From: Candidatus Kapaibacterium thiocyanatum
Lineage (GTDB): Bacteria; Bacteroidota; Ignavibacteria; Kapaibacteriales; Kapaibacteriaceae
Direction of reading: 5' to 3'
Assembly (NCBI GenBank): GCA_001899175.1
Contig: MKVH01000003.1
Location: forward strand, 206,690-270,689
DNA: 64,000 nucleotides
Shown: positions 37,438-45,487 of the stretch, piece by piece
How positions within the stretch are numbered: the first letter of the stretch is position 1
Layout: every line of letters begins with the position of its first letter
Notes under the pieces: generated by a model
Seen by the model: the letters and a program-made list of their open reading frames with translations, nothing else
What the model was told of the DNA's origin: nothing
Databases searched by the model: none
Position numbers and translations under genes: made by a program

Positions 37438-38142
37438 TCAGCGGCGGTTGCCGAGCAGACGGAGCAGGAAGAGGAAGAGGTTGACGAAGTCGAGGTAGAG
37501 CGACAGTGCACCCATGATGGCGCCCTTCGTCGCGACCGACTTCCCTTCGTACTGCAGGACGTAGTCGTTCTTGATGCGCTGCATGTCGTAGGCCGTCAGG
37601 CCCGTGAAGACGATGACGCCGATGATGGAGATGGCCCAGTCGATGAAGGGGCTGCCGAGGAACATGTTCACCACCATTGCGATGATGAGGCCGATGAGGC
37701 CCATGGACATGAAGCCGCCGACACCCGTGAGGTCACGCTTGGTAAGGTAGCCGTAGGCCGCAGTTACGCCGTACATGCCGGCCGTGATGGCGAATACCTG
37801 GGCGATGCTTCCGAGGTCGTAGACGAGGAAGAGCAGGGAGAAGGTCAGACCGTTCGTCAGGGCATAGGCGAAGAATATCCCTATCGCCGTCGACGCCTTC
37901 ATCTTGTCGACGCGTGCGGACAGCACCCAGACCATGATGACGGGGGCGAACAGGAACAGATAGAAGAGCGGCGTGCCTACGATGGCTGCGAGCAGCGCAG
38001 GGGTATTGGCGACGAACCATGCGGTCATGCCCGTGGTGAGCAGACCGCCCACCATCCATGCATAGACCTTCTGTACGTAGACGCGTTGGTCGTCGACCGA
38101 GACCACGCCACCAAACGATTGTTCGCGGATCGTTCCAGACAT
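37438..38142 (-). CDS. Bax inhibitor-1 / YccA family membrane protein
   Basis: 234 residues starting MSGTIREQSFGGV. Seven hydrophobic helices; VYAWMVGGLLTTGMTAWFV and the C-terminal LYLDFVNLFLFLLRLLG with acidic residues are typical. Members are pH-sensitive calcium-leak channels in some bacteria and in mammals, and YccA inhibits FtsH. The 10-base gap to the TPR gene and the 22-base gap from the polyprenyl synthase gene fit one operon. Confidence 0.9.
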   Translation of the reverse strand: MSGTIREQSFGGVVSVDDQRVYVQKVYAWMVGGLLTTGMTAWFVANTPALLAAIVGTPLFYLFLFAPVIMVWVLSARVDKMKASTAIGIFFAYALTNGLTFSLLFLVYDLGSIAQVFAITAGMYGVTAAYGYLTKRDLTGVGGFMSMGLIGLIIAMVVNMFLGSPFIDWAISIIGVIVFTGLTAYDMQRIKNDYVLQYEGKSVATKGAIMGALSLYLDFVNLFLFLLRLLGNRR

Positions 38143-38164
38143 ATCGATGTTCCTTACAATGACG

Positions 38165-39151
38165 CTACTTCGTTCGTGCGACGACAAAGTTAGCAAAATC
38201 CGTCAGGGCCTTCCTGTAGACGGAATCGGGGAAAGATGCGAGGTAGCCGATGGCCTGCTGCACGAGTTCTTCGGCCTTGTGCTGGGCACTGCCGATACCG
38301 TCGTATCGCACCACGAAATCGATGACGGTAGCGATGTCCTTCGACGAAGGCTTGCGTCCTTTCACCAGTCCGAGCATCCGCTTCGCTTCGTCGCGCGGGG
38401 CGGCGGCGCAGGCCCGGATGAGGGGCAGGGTGATCTTCTGGTCCTTCAGATCGTTGCCCACGGGCTTGCCCAGGATGGAACTGCGGCTGGTGTAATCGAG
38501 GATATCGTCCTTGATCTGGAAGGCCAGGCCCACCAGTTCACCGTATTCGCGCATGGCAAGACGTGCGTCGGGGTCGTTCGTTGCACTGACGGCTCCGATT
38601 TCGCAGCATGTGGAGATCAGGGAGGCCGTTTTGTCGGAGATGATGCGGAAGTACGTCTCCTCGTCGATCGTCTTTTGGCGGCTCTTCTGGATCTGGAGGA
38701 GTTCGCCTTCGCTCATGCGCCGTACGGCGTCGGAGGTGATGTTCAGGTAGTCGAACTCCTGGTGGTGGACGGCCGTAAGCAGCCCACGCGAAAGGAGATA
38801 GTCGCCCACCAGCACGGCGATCTTGTTCTTCCACACGGCGTTGATGCTGCCCATGCCGCGGCGTTCTTCGGCCTGGTCCACGACGTCGTCATGGACCAGG
38901 GTGGCGGTATGGAGCAGTTCCACCATCGAGGCTCCCACGAAGGAGCGGTCGCTGATGGGGCCGCACAGTCCGGCGGAGAGGAAGACGAGCGTAGGCCGTA
39001 CCCGTTTGCCCTGCTGCTTCATGATATAGCGTACGACGGTGTCGAGCAGCGCCGTTTTCGACCGCATCTGCTCGCGCATGTACGGCCCGAAGCGGGACAG
39101 TTCTTCCGCCACCGGGGCGCCGATATCATTCAGTGTTGAGACGGATTTCAT
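38165..39151 (-). CDS. Polyprenyl diphosphate synthase
   Basis: 328 residues starting MKSVSTLNDIG. First aspartate-rich motif HDDVVD (VHDDVVDQAEERRG) and second DDILD (QIKDDILDY), with GKRVRPTLV and GDYLLSRGLL between. The length and motifs match long-chain trans-prenyl synthases (heptaprenyl/octaprenyl) that make the side chain of menaquinone. Chain length cannot be read from the sequence with certainty. It lies 7 bases after tatC. Confidence 0.92.
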   Translation of the reverse strand: MKSVSTLNDIGAPVAEELSRFGPYMREQMRSKTALLDTVVRYIMKQQGKRVRPTLVFLSAGLCGPISDRSFVGASMVELLHTATLVHDDVVDQAEERRGMGSINAVWKNKIAVLVGDYLLSRGLLTAVHHQEFDYLNITSDAVRRMSEGELLQIQKSRQKTIDEETYFRIISDKTASLISTCCEIGAVSATNDPDARLAMREYGELVGLAFQIKDDILDYTSRSSILGKPVGNDLKDQKITLPLIRACAAAPRDEAKRMLGLVKGRKPSSKDIATVIDFVVRYDGIGSAQHKAEELVQQAIGYLASFPDSVYRKALTDFANFVVARTK

Positions 39152-39158
39152 GCAGGGT

Positions 39159-39923
39159 TCAGGGAGTAGCGGGCTCTTCGTCCCGGCGTTTGTAGGCAAA
39201 GCGTGCGATCACGACGCTGATCTCGTACAGGATGTAGAGCGGTACGGCTACCATCAACTGCGTGACGGGATCGGGCGTGGGCGTGACGATGGCTGCGATG
39301 ATCAGGATGACGATGATGGAGTGGCGTCGGTACTTGCTCATGAGGGCAGGCGACACCATACCGATGCGGGCGAGTACCCACGTCACCATCGGCAGTTCGA
39401 AGATCAGGCCGGAGGCCAGCAGCATGTTGACGAAGAACGAGAAGTAGGAGCTTGTCGAGATGTTGTCCTGGATGTTGGGATTCGCCACGGCCTTGATGTA
39501 CGACATCATGCTGGGAATCAGCAGGAAGTAGGCGAAGGACACCCCCATCAGGAAGCACAATGAGGTGAGGACGGTGATCGTCCTTGCCCATCGGCGCTCG
39601 TGCAGGTACAGTCCGGGAGCCACGAAGCTCCATATCTGGAACAGGATCCACGGCGAGGACGCGATCAACCCCGTGAAGAAGATGACCTTGAAGTAGAGGA
39701 AGGCCTGTCCGAACGGTTCCAGATTCTGCAGCGAGATACCGTGGCGTACGGCCGGGCCGAGCAGAAGCTTGTTCATGATCTCTTCCCGGAAGTAGCCCGT
39801 ACCGATACAGGCAACGAGAATCCCTGCCACCGTCTTGAACAGTCGCGAACGCAACTCTTCGAGGTGGCCGAAGAAACTCATCTCCGCCGCGCTGCTTCGC
39901 GTCTCTTCAACGGTGTCATTCAT
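39159..39923 (-). CDS. tatC: Sec-independent protein translocase subunit TatC
   Basis: 254 residues with MSFFGHLEELRSRLF, six membrane helices, FVAPGLYLHERRWAR and the terminal APALMSKYRRHSII-like segment (SPALMSKYRRHSIIVILI). TatC binds twin-arginine signal peptides and recruits TatA to export folded proteins. No TatA/TatB is in the window. Confidence 0.95.
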   Translation of the reverse strand: MNDTVEETRSSAAEMSFFGHLEELRSRLFKTVAGILVACIGTGYFREEIMNKLLLGPAVRHGISLQNLEPFGQAFLYFKVIFFTGLIASSPWILFQIWSFVAPGLYLHERRWARTITVLTSLCFLMGVSFAYFLLIPSMMSYIKAVANPNIQDNISTSSYFSFFVNMLLASGLIFELPMVTWVLARIGMVSPALMSKYRRHSIIVILIIAAIVTPTPDPVTQLMVAVPLYILYEISVVIARFAYKRRDEEPATP

Positions 39924-40248
39924 GCTGAATCATCGTATACTGCCGGGCCGCGAAGATACGGAATGATGCGGCTATCGAAGGACCCTACCACATGCCCAGT
40001 CTCGCAAAATCCCCGAACTCGTTGGAATTCATTTTTGTTACGATGCATGACAAAAAAGCAAGCGAAATAATTTCACATCGACCAACTTTTTCCCTTGTGG
40101 ATAACCTCCATGGGTGGACAAATTTGCACCCCCTGATACACGGGGAAGCCGTAGCAGGATCGGTGTTCGCACATGAGGGGAACGTCGACGTCACGGCATC
40201 CGAAAACAACGATTATTGTGGAAGCGATTCCTCGGAGGGTATGGTTGG
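39924..40248. other. Upstream region of dnaA, locally AT-rich; possible replication origin
   Basis: 325 bases between divergent tatC and dnaA. It carries runs of A and T, an AT-rich inverted repeat (TTTTTGT at 40033, ACAAAAA at 40051) and one perfect DnaA box. The dnaA promoter must lie here; no -10/-35 pair was assigned. Only one perfect box was found, so origin status is unproven. Confidence 0.45.
40096..40104 (-). promoter_or_regulatory. DnaA box (perfect)
   Basis: TGTGGATAA on the plus strand is the reverse complement of TTATCCACA, the consensus DnaA box. It lies about 150 bases before the dnaA start. Confidence 0.75.
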
Positions 40249-41769
40249 GTGAAAAAGACCGAGACGCTTAACTTGTTCGCCACATCGACACCGAACGTTC
40301 AACAAACACCGGCGCAGGACATGCCTCGTGCAGCGTCCACCGGAGGGTCGAACAACGCAGAGACCCTCTGGGCTCAGTGTTTGCAGATCATCCGCGACAA
40401 CGTCTCCCAGCAGGTTTTCAAGACATGGTTCGAGCAGATCCGCCCGGCGAAGTGGGATGGAGTGCAGCTCACCGTCGAAGTACCGAGTCAGTTCTTCTTC
40501 GAATGGATCGAGGAACACTATGCTTCGCTGCTGAAGAAGACCATCCAGAAGGTTCTGGGTGCCAAGGCGAAGTTGCAGTATCAGGTCATCGTCGACGATG
40601 GTGAAGGTTCGCCGGAACAACGTACGATCAAGCTTCCGGCCTTCCGTGCCACGCCGTCACAGCCCGCGCTGCCCTTCGGCGAGCAACAGCATGCAGCAGG
40701 AGCGGCGGCACCGGCCAGGCAGCCGGCCAACGCCGCCCACTATCCCACGTTCTTCAATCCGCGCTATACGTTCGACAACTTCATCCGCGGCGAGAACAAC
40801 CAGCTCGCTACGTCGGCCGGCATGGCCGTAGCCGACAATCCAGGCAAGACACGCTACAATCCGCTCGTGATCTACGGTCCGACGGGACTGGGCAAGACCC
40901 ACCTCGTCCAGGCCATCGGAAACAGGGTCCTGCAACGCAACCGCAATGCCAAGGTACTCTACACGAATTCCGAGAAGTTCACGATGGAGTACATCAACGC
41001 CATCCAGACCAACAAGGTGGCGGACTTCACGAACTTCTACCGCAGCGTCGACGTGCTGATCGTGGACGATATCCAGTTCCTCGGCGGCAAGGAAAAGACG
41101 CAGGACATGTTCTTCCATACGTTCAACGCCCTGCACCAGGCCGGCAAGCAGCTCATCCTCACGAGCGACAAGCAGCCGAAGGACCTCGCGGACGTCGACG
41201 AGCGCCTGATCTCCCGCTTCCAGTGGGGCCTCACGGCAGACATCCAGCCGCCGGACTTCGAGACGCGCATGGCCATCCTCCAGCAGAAGAGCATGGAAGA
41301 GGGCATGGACATGCCGGGCGATATCCTGGAATACGTGGCGCGCCACGTCTCCAGCAGCGTCCGCGAACTCGAAGGCTGCCTCATCTCCCTGCTCGCGAAG
41401 GTGTCGCTCGATTCACGTGAGCTGACGCTCGAACTGGCGAAGGAAGTGGTGCGCGGCGTCACGAACTCGCCGTCGTCACGTACGCTGACGATCGAAGACA
41501 TCAAGCAGGAAGTGGCCGGTTTCTACAACCAGGACGTAGCCCTGCTCTCGGCGAAGACACGGAAACATGAAGTGGTGCTCGCGCGCCAGATGTGCATGTA
41601 TCTCGCCAAGCAGCTCACGCAGATGAGCCTCAAGAGCATCGGGATGCACTTCGGCGGGCGTGATCACACGACCGTCCTGCACTCGTGCCAGACGATCCTG
41701 AACTACATCGATACGGACAAGAAGATCCGTCAGGACGTGGAGCATCTGAGGAAGGCATTGCAACGATAG
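40249..41769 (+). CDS. dnaA: Chromosomal replication initiator DnaA
   Basis: 506 residues. Domain I (residues about 30-110), a linker, domain III AAA+ with Walker A GPTGLGKTH, Walker B LIVDDIQFLGG and sensor text TSDKQPKDL, and domain IV with the DNA-binding signature GGRDHTTVLHS. GTG at 40249 is the best start: GGAGGG lies 9 bases before it, and the upstream in-frame TTG extension is poor. DnaA melts the origin. The Gly-rich initial box region and one DnaA box precede it. Confidence 0.97.
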   Translation: MKKTETLNLFATSTPNVQQTPAQDMPRAASTGGSNNAETLWAQCLQIIRDNVSQQVFKTWFEQIRPAKWDGVQLTVEVPSQFFFEWIEEHYASLLKKTIQKVLGAKAKLQYQVIVDDGEGSPEQRTIKLPAFRATPSQPALPFGEQQHAAGAAAPARQPANAAHYPTFFNPRYTFDNFIRGENNQLATSAGMAVADNPGKTRYNPLVIYGPTGLGKTHLVQAIGNRVLQRNRNAKVLYTNSEKFTMEYINAIQTNKVADFTNFYRSVDVLIVDDIQFLGGKEKTQDMFFHTFNALHQAGKQLILTSDKQPKDLADVDERLISRFQWGLTADIQPPDFETRMAILQQKSMEEGMDMPGDILEYVARHVSSSVRELEGCLISLLAKVSLDSRELTLELAKEVVRGVTNSPSSRTLTIEDIKQEVAGFYNQDVALLSAKTRKHEVVLARQMCMYLAKQLTQMSLKSIGMHFGGRDHTTVLHSCQTILNYIDTDKKIRQDVEHLRKALQR

Positions 41770-41810
41770 GTGCGGGTGAAGCTCCGGCACCGGACATAGA
41801 CACTGTCTGC

Positions 41811-41846
41811 ACAAGGCCGACTCCCGCATGCGGGAGTCGGCCTTGT
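41811..41846. terminator. 36-base perfect palindrome, bidirectional terminator
   Basis: ACAAGGCCGACTCCCGCA and its exact reverse complement meet with no loop (ATG/CAT centre GCATGC). It sits between convergent dnaA and the EVE gene, so it probably stops both transcripts. Confidence 0.75.
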
Positions 41847-41862
41847 GCCATTCATGATCTCC

Positions 41863-42267
41863 CTACGATCCCATCTGCAGGATCGTCTCGTATTCGGCCT
41901 TCGTGAGCTCGACGACGCTCAGACGTCCGAGACGTACCAGGGCGATGTCGGCCAGACGCTTCTCGGCCTTGATATCCTTCAGCGTCACCGGTGCCTTCAG
42001 AGCCTTGTCGGCCTTGAGATCCACGGCCACCCATGCATCCTCGTCCGTGGTCGGATCCTGATAGGCCGTCTTCACGACCGTGGCGATGCCCACTACCTGA
42101 CGTTCGTCGCCGGAATGGTAGACCAGGACGGAATCGCCCTTCTCCATGGCGCGCAGGTTGTTGCGCGCGGCATAGTTCCGTACGCCATCCCAGTGCGTCT
42201 TCTTGTCCGCCACGAGCTGATCCCAGGAATAGGTCTCGGGTTCGGTCTTCACGAGCCAGTGTTTCAT
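41863..42267 (-). CDS. EVE-domain protein
   Basis: 134 residues, starting MKHWLVKTEPETYSWDQL, the near-invariant opening of EVE proteins, with HWDGVRNYAARNNLRAMEKG and VLVYHSGDERQVVGIA. The EVE fold resembles PUA/YTH domains and is thought to bind modified bases. The substrate is not known here. Its start overlaps the DUF1573 gene by 4 bases. Confidence 0.92.
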   Translation of the reverse strand: MKHWLVKTEPETYSWDQLVADKKTHWDGVRNYAARNNLRAMEKGDSVLVYHSGDERQVVGIATVVKTAYQDPTTDEDAWVAVDLKADKALKAPVTLKDIKAEKRLADIALVRLGRLSVVELTKAEYETILQMGS

Positions 42268-42671
42268 TGCGTTGTATCCTTTGCAGCGATGTGCTTGCGT
42301 ACGACGACGCGTATGACGGAGGGTGAATTCCTGGCGTTGCTGTGGACGGTGAAGTCGACGTTGTTCAGCGAGTCCTTGAAGGACTGTGCGTTGATGCCGA
42401 GACGCAGTTCGCCATAGGTGATGCCCGATGCATGATTGCGCTGGACGGATGCCGAGGCGCAGCCGCACGAGCCCGTGACGCTGGACACGGTGGCGGTACC
42501 CCCGCCCGTATTCACGAACCTCACCCGCGTCACCACGAAGCCGGCCGAGTCGGCATCGACGACGAGGGCGGGAGGGTCGAGCTTCAGCACGGGCGGATCT
42601 TCCTGGGGAATGGCGGCCACGGCCGTCAGGCAGATGAGCAGGAGGGGGAGGAGAAGGGCAGGTCGTGTCAT
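42264..42671 (-). CDS. DUF1573-like exported protein
   Basis: 135 residues with signal peptide (MTRPALLLPLLLICLTAVAA) and a single beta-sandwich domain: VVTRVRFVNTGGGTATVSSVTGSCGCA carries the family hallmark, the Cys pair CGC of DUF1573 proteins. These are abundant, uncharacterised secreted proteins in Bacteroidota. Its ATG overlaps the dapB stop (ATGA), so it is translated with dapB. Confidence 0.85.
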   Translation of the reverse strand: MTRPALLLPLLLICLTAVAAIPQEDPPVLKLDPPALVVDADSAGFVVTRVRFVNTGGGTATVSSVTGSCGCASASVQRNHASGITYGELRLGINAQSFKDSLNNVDFTVHSNARNSPSVIRVVVRKHIAAKDTTQ

Positions 42672-43420
42672 CGTTGGCTCATGATCTCGGGGAATACGTC
42701 GGTAAAGTCGTATACGCCGGTTTTTCCGTGTATCCATTCGGCCGCCAGCAGCGCACCGAGGGCGAAGCCGCTGCGGTTCCTGGCGTCGTGGGTGAGTTCT
42801 ATCCTGTCCGCCGCCGAGTCGAGCGTCAGCACGTGCCTGCCGACGATCTCGCCACCGCGTGTCGACGATACGTGCAGCATGTCGGCTGCGATCGGTGTGT
42901 CGTTGATGGCATCGGTCACGATGCGTGTCTTCCTGTCCAGTTCGTCGAGGACGATGCCCGCCATCGTGAGGGCCGTACCGCTCGGACTGTCCTTCTTGCG
43001 GCGGTGATGCCATTCGTGGATCATCACGTCGTATTCGGTCACGTCCTGCACCAGGATGGAGGCCGCGCGAACAAGACGGAAGAACAGTTGCACACCGACG
43101 CTGAAATTGGAACCATGGATCAGGCCGACGCCGTGACGGTCGCAGATGCCCTTTACCCTATCCATGTGCTGCATCCATCCTGTCGTTCCGATGACGACGT
43201 CGATGCCATGTCGGGCTGCCGTCTCCACTGTGGCGAGTACGGCATCGGGTTGCGTGAAGTCGATGACGACGTCGATGTCATCATTGACCGTTGCGGCGTC
43301 GAAGGGACGCGCTTCGTCGTAGATACGGGTGATGGCACAGGGCGTCTGAGGAGCGAGCCGTTCTATCTCACGGCCCATCGCTCCATGTCCGACGAGTGCG
43401 ATCCGGGTTGGTGTAGGCAT
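42668..43420 (-). CDS. dapB: 4-hydroxy-tetrahydrodipicolinate reductase
   Basis: 250 residues. IALVGHGAMGREIE is the NAD(P)-binding start, GTTGW follows, and EWHHRRKKDSPSGTAL is the family signature with catalytic His and Lys. It reduces HTPA to tetrahydrodipicolinate on the lysine and diaminopimelate pathway, hence for peptidoglycan. It heads a three-gene overlapping set with DUF1573 and EVE genes. Confidence 0.96.
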   Translation of the reverse strand: MPTPTRIALVGHGAMGREIERLAPQTPCAITRIYDEARPFDAATVNDDIDVVIDFTQPDAVLATVETAARHGIDVVIGTTGWMQHMDRVKGICDRHGVGLIHGSNFSVGVQLFFRLVRAASILVQDVTEYDVMIHEWHHRRKKDSPSGTALTMAGIVLDELDRKTRIVTDAINDTPIAADMLHVSSTRGGEIVGRHVLTLDSAADRIELTHDARNRSGFALGALLAAEWIHGKTGVYDFTDVFPEIMSQR

Positions 43421-43450
43421 GGGGCAAATATCCCCATGCGCCGCAACATA

Positions 43451-44125
43451 TCAAGCGGCGGACGGTTCTTTTACTGTCAGGATTCCTTCGGACAGCGCGA
43501 GGTGGCGTGCATCGGGAAACGTCTCGGTCAGGGCCATGCCGTGCGTCGAAAGGACGAGGGTGATGCCCTGTTCGTGGAGGGTGCGCAGTCTGGCGGACAC
43601 GGCGAGTGCCGTGGCCCGGTCCATCGCTCCCGTCGGTTCGTCGGCGATGAGGACGGCCGGACGTGCGGCGATGGCTCGTGCAAGAGCTGCGAGGTGCCGT
43701 TCACCTTCGGAGAGCTGTCCTGGGAACTTGTTGCGGATATAGCTCACGTCGAGATCGGCAAGGACTTCCAGGCAGCGCCGGTTGGCGTCAGCCTTGTCAT
43801 GGCCGTGAATGGCCAGAGCCATGAGGACGTTGTCGTGCACCGTATAGTCGTCGACCATACGGCAGCCTTGTTGCACGATGCCGATCGTGCGGCGTAGGGC
43901 GCGTACGGCCGGAGGTTTCATGGATGTCGTGGGGACGCCGTCGATGACGACGTGGCCCGAACTCGGCAGCAGGTCGGCATAGAGCAGGCGCAGGAGCGTC
44001 GTCTTGCCGGAGCCCGTAGGGCCCGTGAGGAGCGTACACGATCCGCCGGGAATGGAACACGATACGTTCTGAAGGGCGGGAATGTCGCCGTGCCGTACCG
44101 TGGCGTCGTCGAGAATGAAGTCCAT
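43451..44125 (-). CDS. ftsE: FtsE-like ABC transporter ATPase
   Basis: 224 residues starting MDFILDDATV. Walker A GPTGSGKTT, Q-loop VQQGCRM, signature LSEGERH (Glu instead of the usual Gly of LSGGQ), Walker B VLIADEPTGA and the switch His in LVLSTHG. The close match to FtsE suggests a partner FtsX that opens amidases at the septum, but no FtsX is next to it. Other cell-division or lipoprotein-type (LolD) ATPases are possible. It is the last gene before the low-GC cassette. Confidence 0.82.
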   Translation of the reverse strand: MDFILDDATVRHGDIPALQNVSCSIPGGSCTLLTGPTGSGKTTLLRLLYADLLPSSGHVVIDGVPTTSMKPPAVRALRRTIGIVQQGCRMVDDYTVHDNVLMALAIHGHDKADANRRCLEVLADLDVSYIRNKFPGQLSEGERHLAALARAIAARPAVLIADEPTGAMDRATALAVSARLRTLHEQGITLVLSTHGMALTETFPDARHLALSEGILTVKEPSAA

Positions 44126-44318
44126 GCCGCGAAAATAGTGAATGGAGAGGAGAATAGTCCAGTGCAATTCTAACCATGTTGAGTGAATGACGTGCTAACC
44201 CATTATGGGACGGGATGTTGGCATACTTGTCGACAACATTAGTGTATTATCCATAGAATAAAATAGTTAATATGGTAATCCGTTATAGATCTTTTTGCTA
44301 CTATTTGTGAGGATGAAG
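44126..44318. promoter_or_regulatory. AT-rich leader of the low-GC cassette
   Basis: About 190 bases, strongly A+T-rich for this genome (TATTATCCATAGAATAAAATAG near 44242-44263). It must hold the promoters for the cassette and, on the other strand, for the FtsE-like gene. No repeat or attachment site was seen at either cassette edge. Confidence 0.45.
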
Positions 44319-44987
44319 ATGGCAGACAAACACCCATACGTAAGCGGAACAGGAGTGCTGATCCAGGTATTTGATCATCTAAAGAAGTCGTTCCCGCAGA
44401 CCCTTAAAGCCGAAGTGCTAAAGCAGTTGGGATTCGCTCCCCAGAATGAAAGCTACGTTCTTAACGTAATACGTTATTTGAGGTTGATTGATAATGAGGG
44501 TGCAAGGACAGAGGCAGCTCAGAGAACATTCACATTGCATGATAGCGGTGAGTTTGAACGACAATTCTCTGATATGATTAAGTCAGCGTACGAAGGTTTG
44601 TTCTCACTACATGGAGACGATGCATGGAACCTTGAGGATTCCAAGTTGATCACCTTCTTTCGTCAAACAGATCAATCATCAGAACTTGTCGGCAAGCGCC
44701 AAGCGGGTACCTTCAAGGCTTTGGCTACATATGCCGGACATGCTAAGCAATTGCCAGCCCGAAAGACTGCTGCAAAAAAAAGTACTTATGCAACAAAGGC
44801 TAAGCAAGTAGGATCTAAGATGGAGGGAAGTACTCCACCCGCACTAGTTCTTCCAGCTGGTGGCAGTACGACCAACGGGAATATTAGTCTTGCAGTCCGG
44901 GTAGAGATTAACCTCCCAACTACGGGTGACCAGGACGTGTACGACAAGATCTTTAGAAGTATCCGTGACAATCTCCTGAGTAGTTGA
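44319..44987 (+). CDS. DUF5343-type protein of the AT-richer cassette
   Basis: 222 residues beginning MADKHPYVSGTGVLIQVFDHL; GTGAGG lies 6 bases before the ATG. The N-terminal 150 residues (LKAEVLKQLGF, VLNVIRYLRLID, then FERQFSDMIKSAYEGLFS) follow the DUF5343 pattern, a winged-helix-like domain. A Lys/Ala/Ser-rich linker (about residues 150-175) leads to a small C-terminal strand/helix segment (VRVEINLPTTGDQDVYDKIF). The gene is about 45-50% GC by eye, clearly below its neighbours, and its promoter region 44126-44318 is A+T-rich, so it was probably acquired. It is followed after 1 base by the TIGR02391-like gene. Confidence 0.82.
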   Translation: MADKHPYVSGTGVLIQVFDHLKKSFPQTLKAEVLKQLGFAPQNESYVLNVIRYLRLIDNEGARTEAAQRTFTLHDSGEFERQFSDMIKSAYEGLFSLHGDDAWNLEDSKLITFFRQTDQSSELVGKRQAGTFKALATYAGHAKQLPARKTAAKKSTYATKAKQVGSKMEGSTPPALVLPAGGSTTNGNISLAVRVEINLPTTGDQDVYDKIFRSIRDNLLSS

Positions 44988-44988
44988 A

Positions 44989-45483
44989 ATGTTGATCCGA
45001 TTTGAGAGTATTGCTAGGTCTGTAGCACGCTGGAGTTACGGGGATAGCTCACTAACTCCGATTATACATCCATTTGATTCAAGGGACATACATCCTTGTT
45101 TCCCGATGAATGTGCGTCAACTATTCGACAACGGGCATTATACACAGGCCACGTTTGAAGCCTTCAAATTCATTGATAAACAGGTAGCGAAACTGTCCAC
45201 TTCGAGCGAGAGCGGTAAGAAATTGATGATGACGGCATTTAGTGAAATATCACCGTCGATAAGGCTAAATGCATGCTCGTCTACCTCAGAAAGAGACGAG
45301 CAGGAGGGATATAAGTTCTTGTTTGCAGGCTCTATTATTGCCATTCGAAATCCTCGTGGTCATGAGTATGATATACATGATTCACCTGGTGAATGCCTTG
45401 ACTACCTTGCTCTTGCTTCGCTGCTATTACGCCGTCTTCAGCAAGCAGGGTTCGAGATCAAGGCAAAAACAAGAAGTAAGTAA
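44989..45483 (+). CDS. TIGR02391/Ymh-type protein with HEPN-like R-x4-H motif
   Basis: 164 residues, starting 1 base after the DUF5343 gene's stop, so coupled to it. FEAFKFIDKQVAKLS and the text SIIAIRNPRGHEY match TIGR02391 (Hypoth_Ymh). The Arg120-x4-His125 pattern (RNPRGH) is like the catalytic R-x4-6-H of HEPN ribonucleases, though the same motif is not proof of nuclease activity. HEPN proteins are frequent in antiphage, abortive-infection and toxin-antitoxin systems. Low GC as in its partner. Together they form the only foreign-looking module here. Confidence 0.8.
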   Translation: MLIRFESIARSVARWSYGDSSLTPIIHPFDSRDIHPCFPMNVRQLFDNGHYTQATFEAFKFIDKQVAKLSTSSESGKKLMMTAFSEISPSIRLNACSSTSERDEQEGYKFLFAGSIIAIRNPRGHEYDIHDSPGECLDYLALASLLLRRLQQAGFEIKAKTRSK

Positions 45484-45487
45484 TATC

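Noticed and set aside
40216-40248. Upstream TTG extension of dnaA (11 more codons)
   Set aside because: The extension contains the Shine-Dalgarno GGAGGG itself, so the GTG at 40249 is the better start.
44126-45487. Insertion sequence or prophage remnant as origin of the AT-rich cassette
   Set aside because: No transposase, integrase, terminal repeats or target duplications are visible at the borders; a defence-type gene pair fits better.
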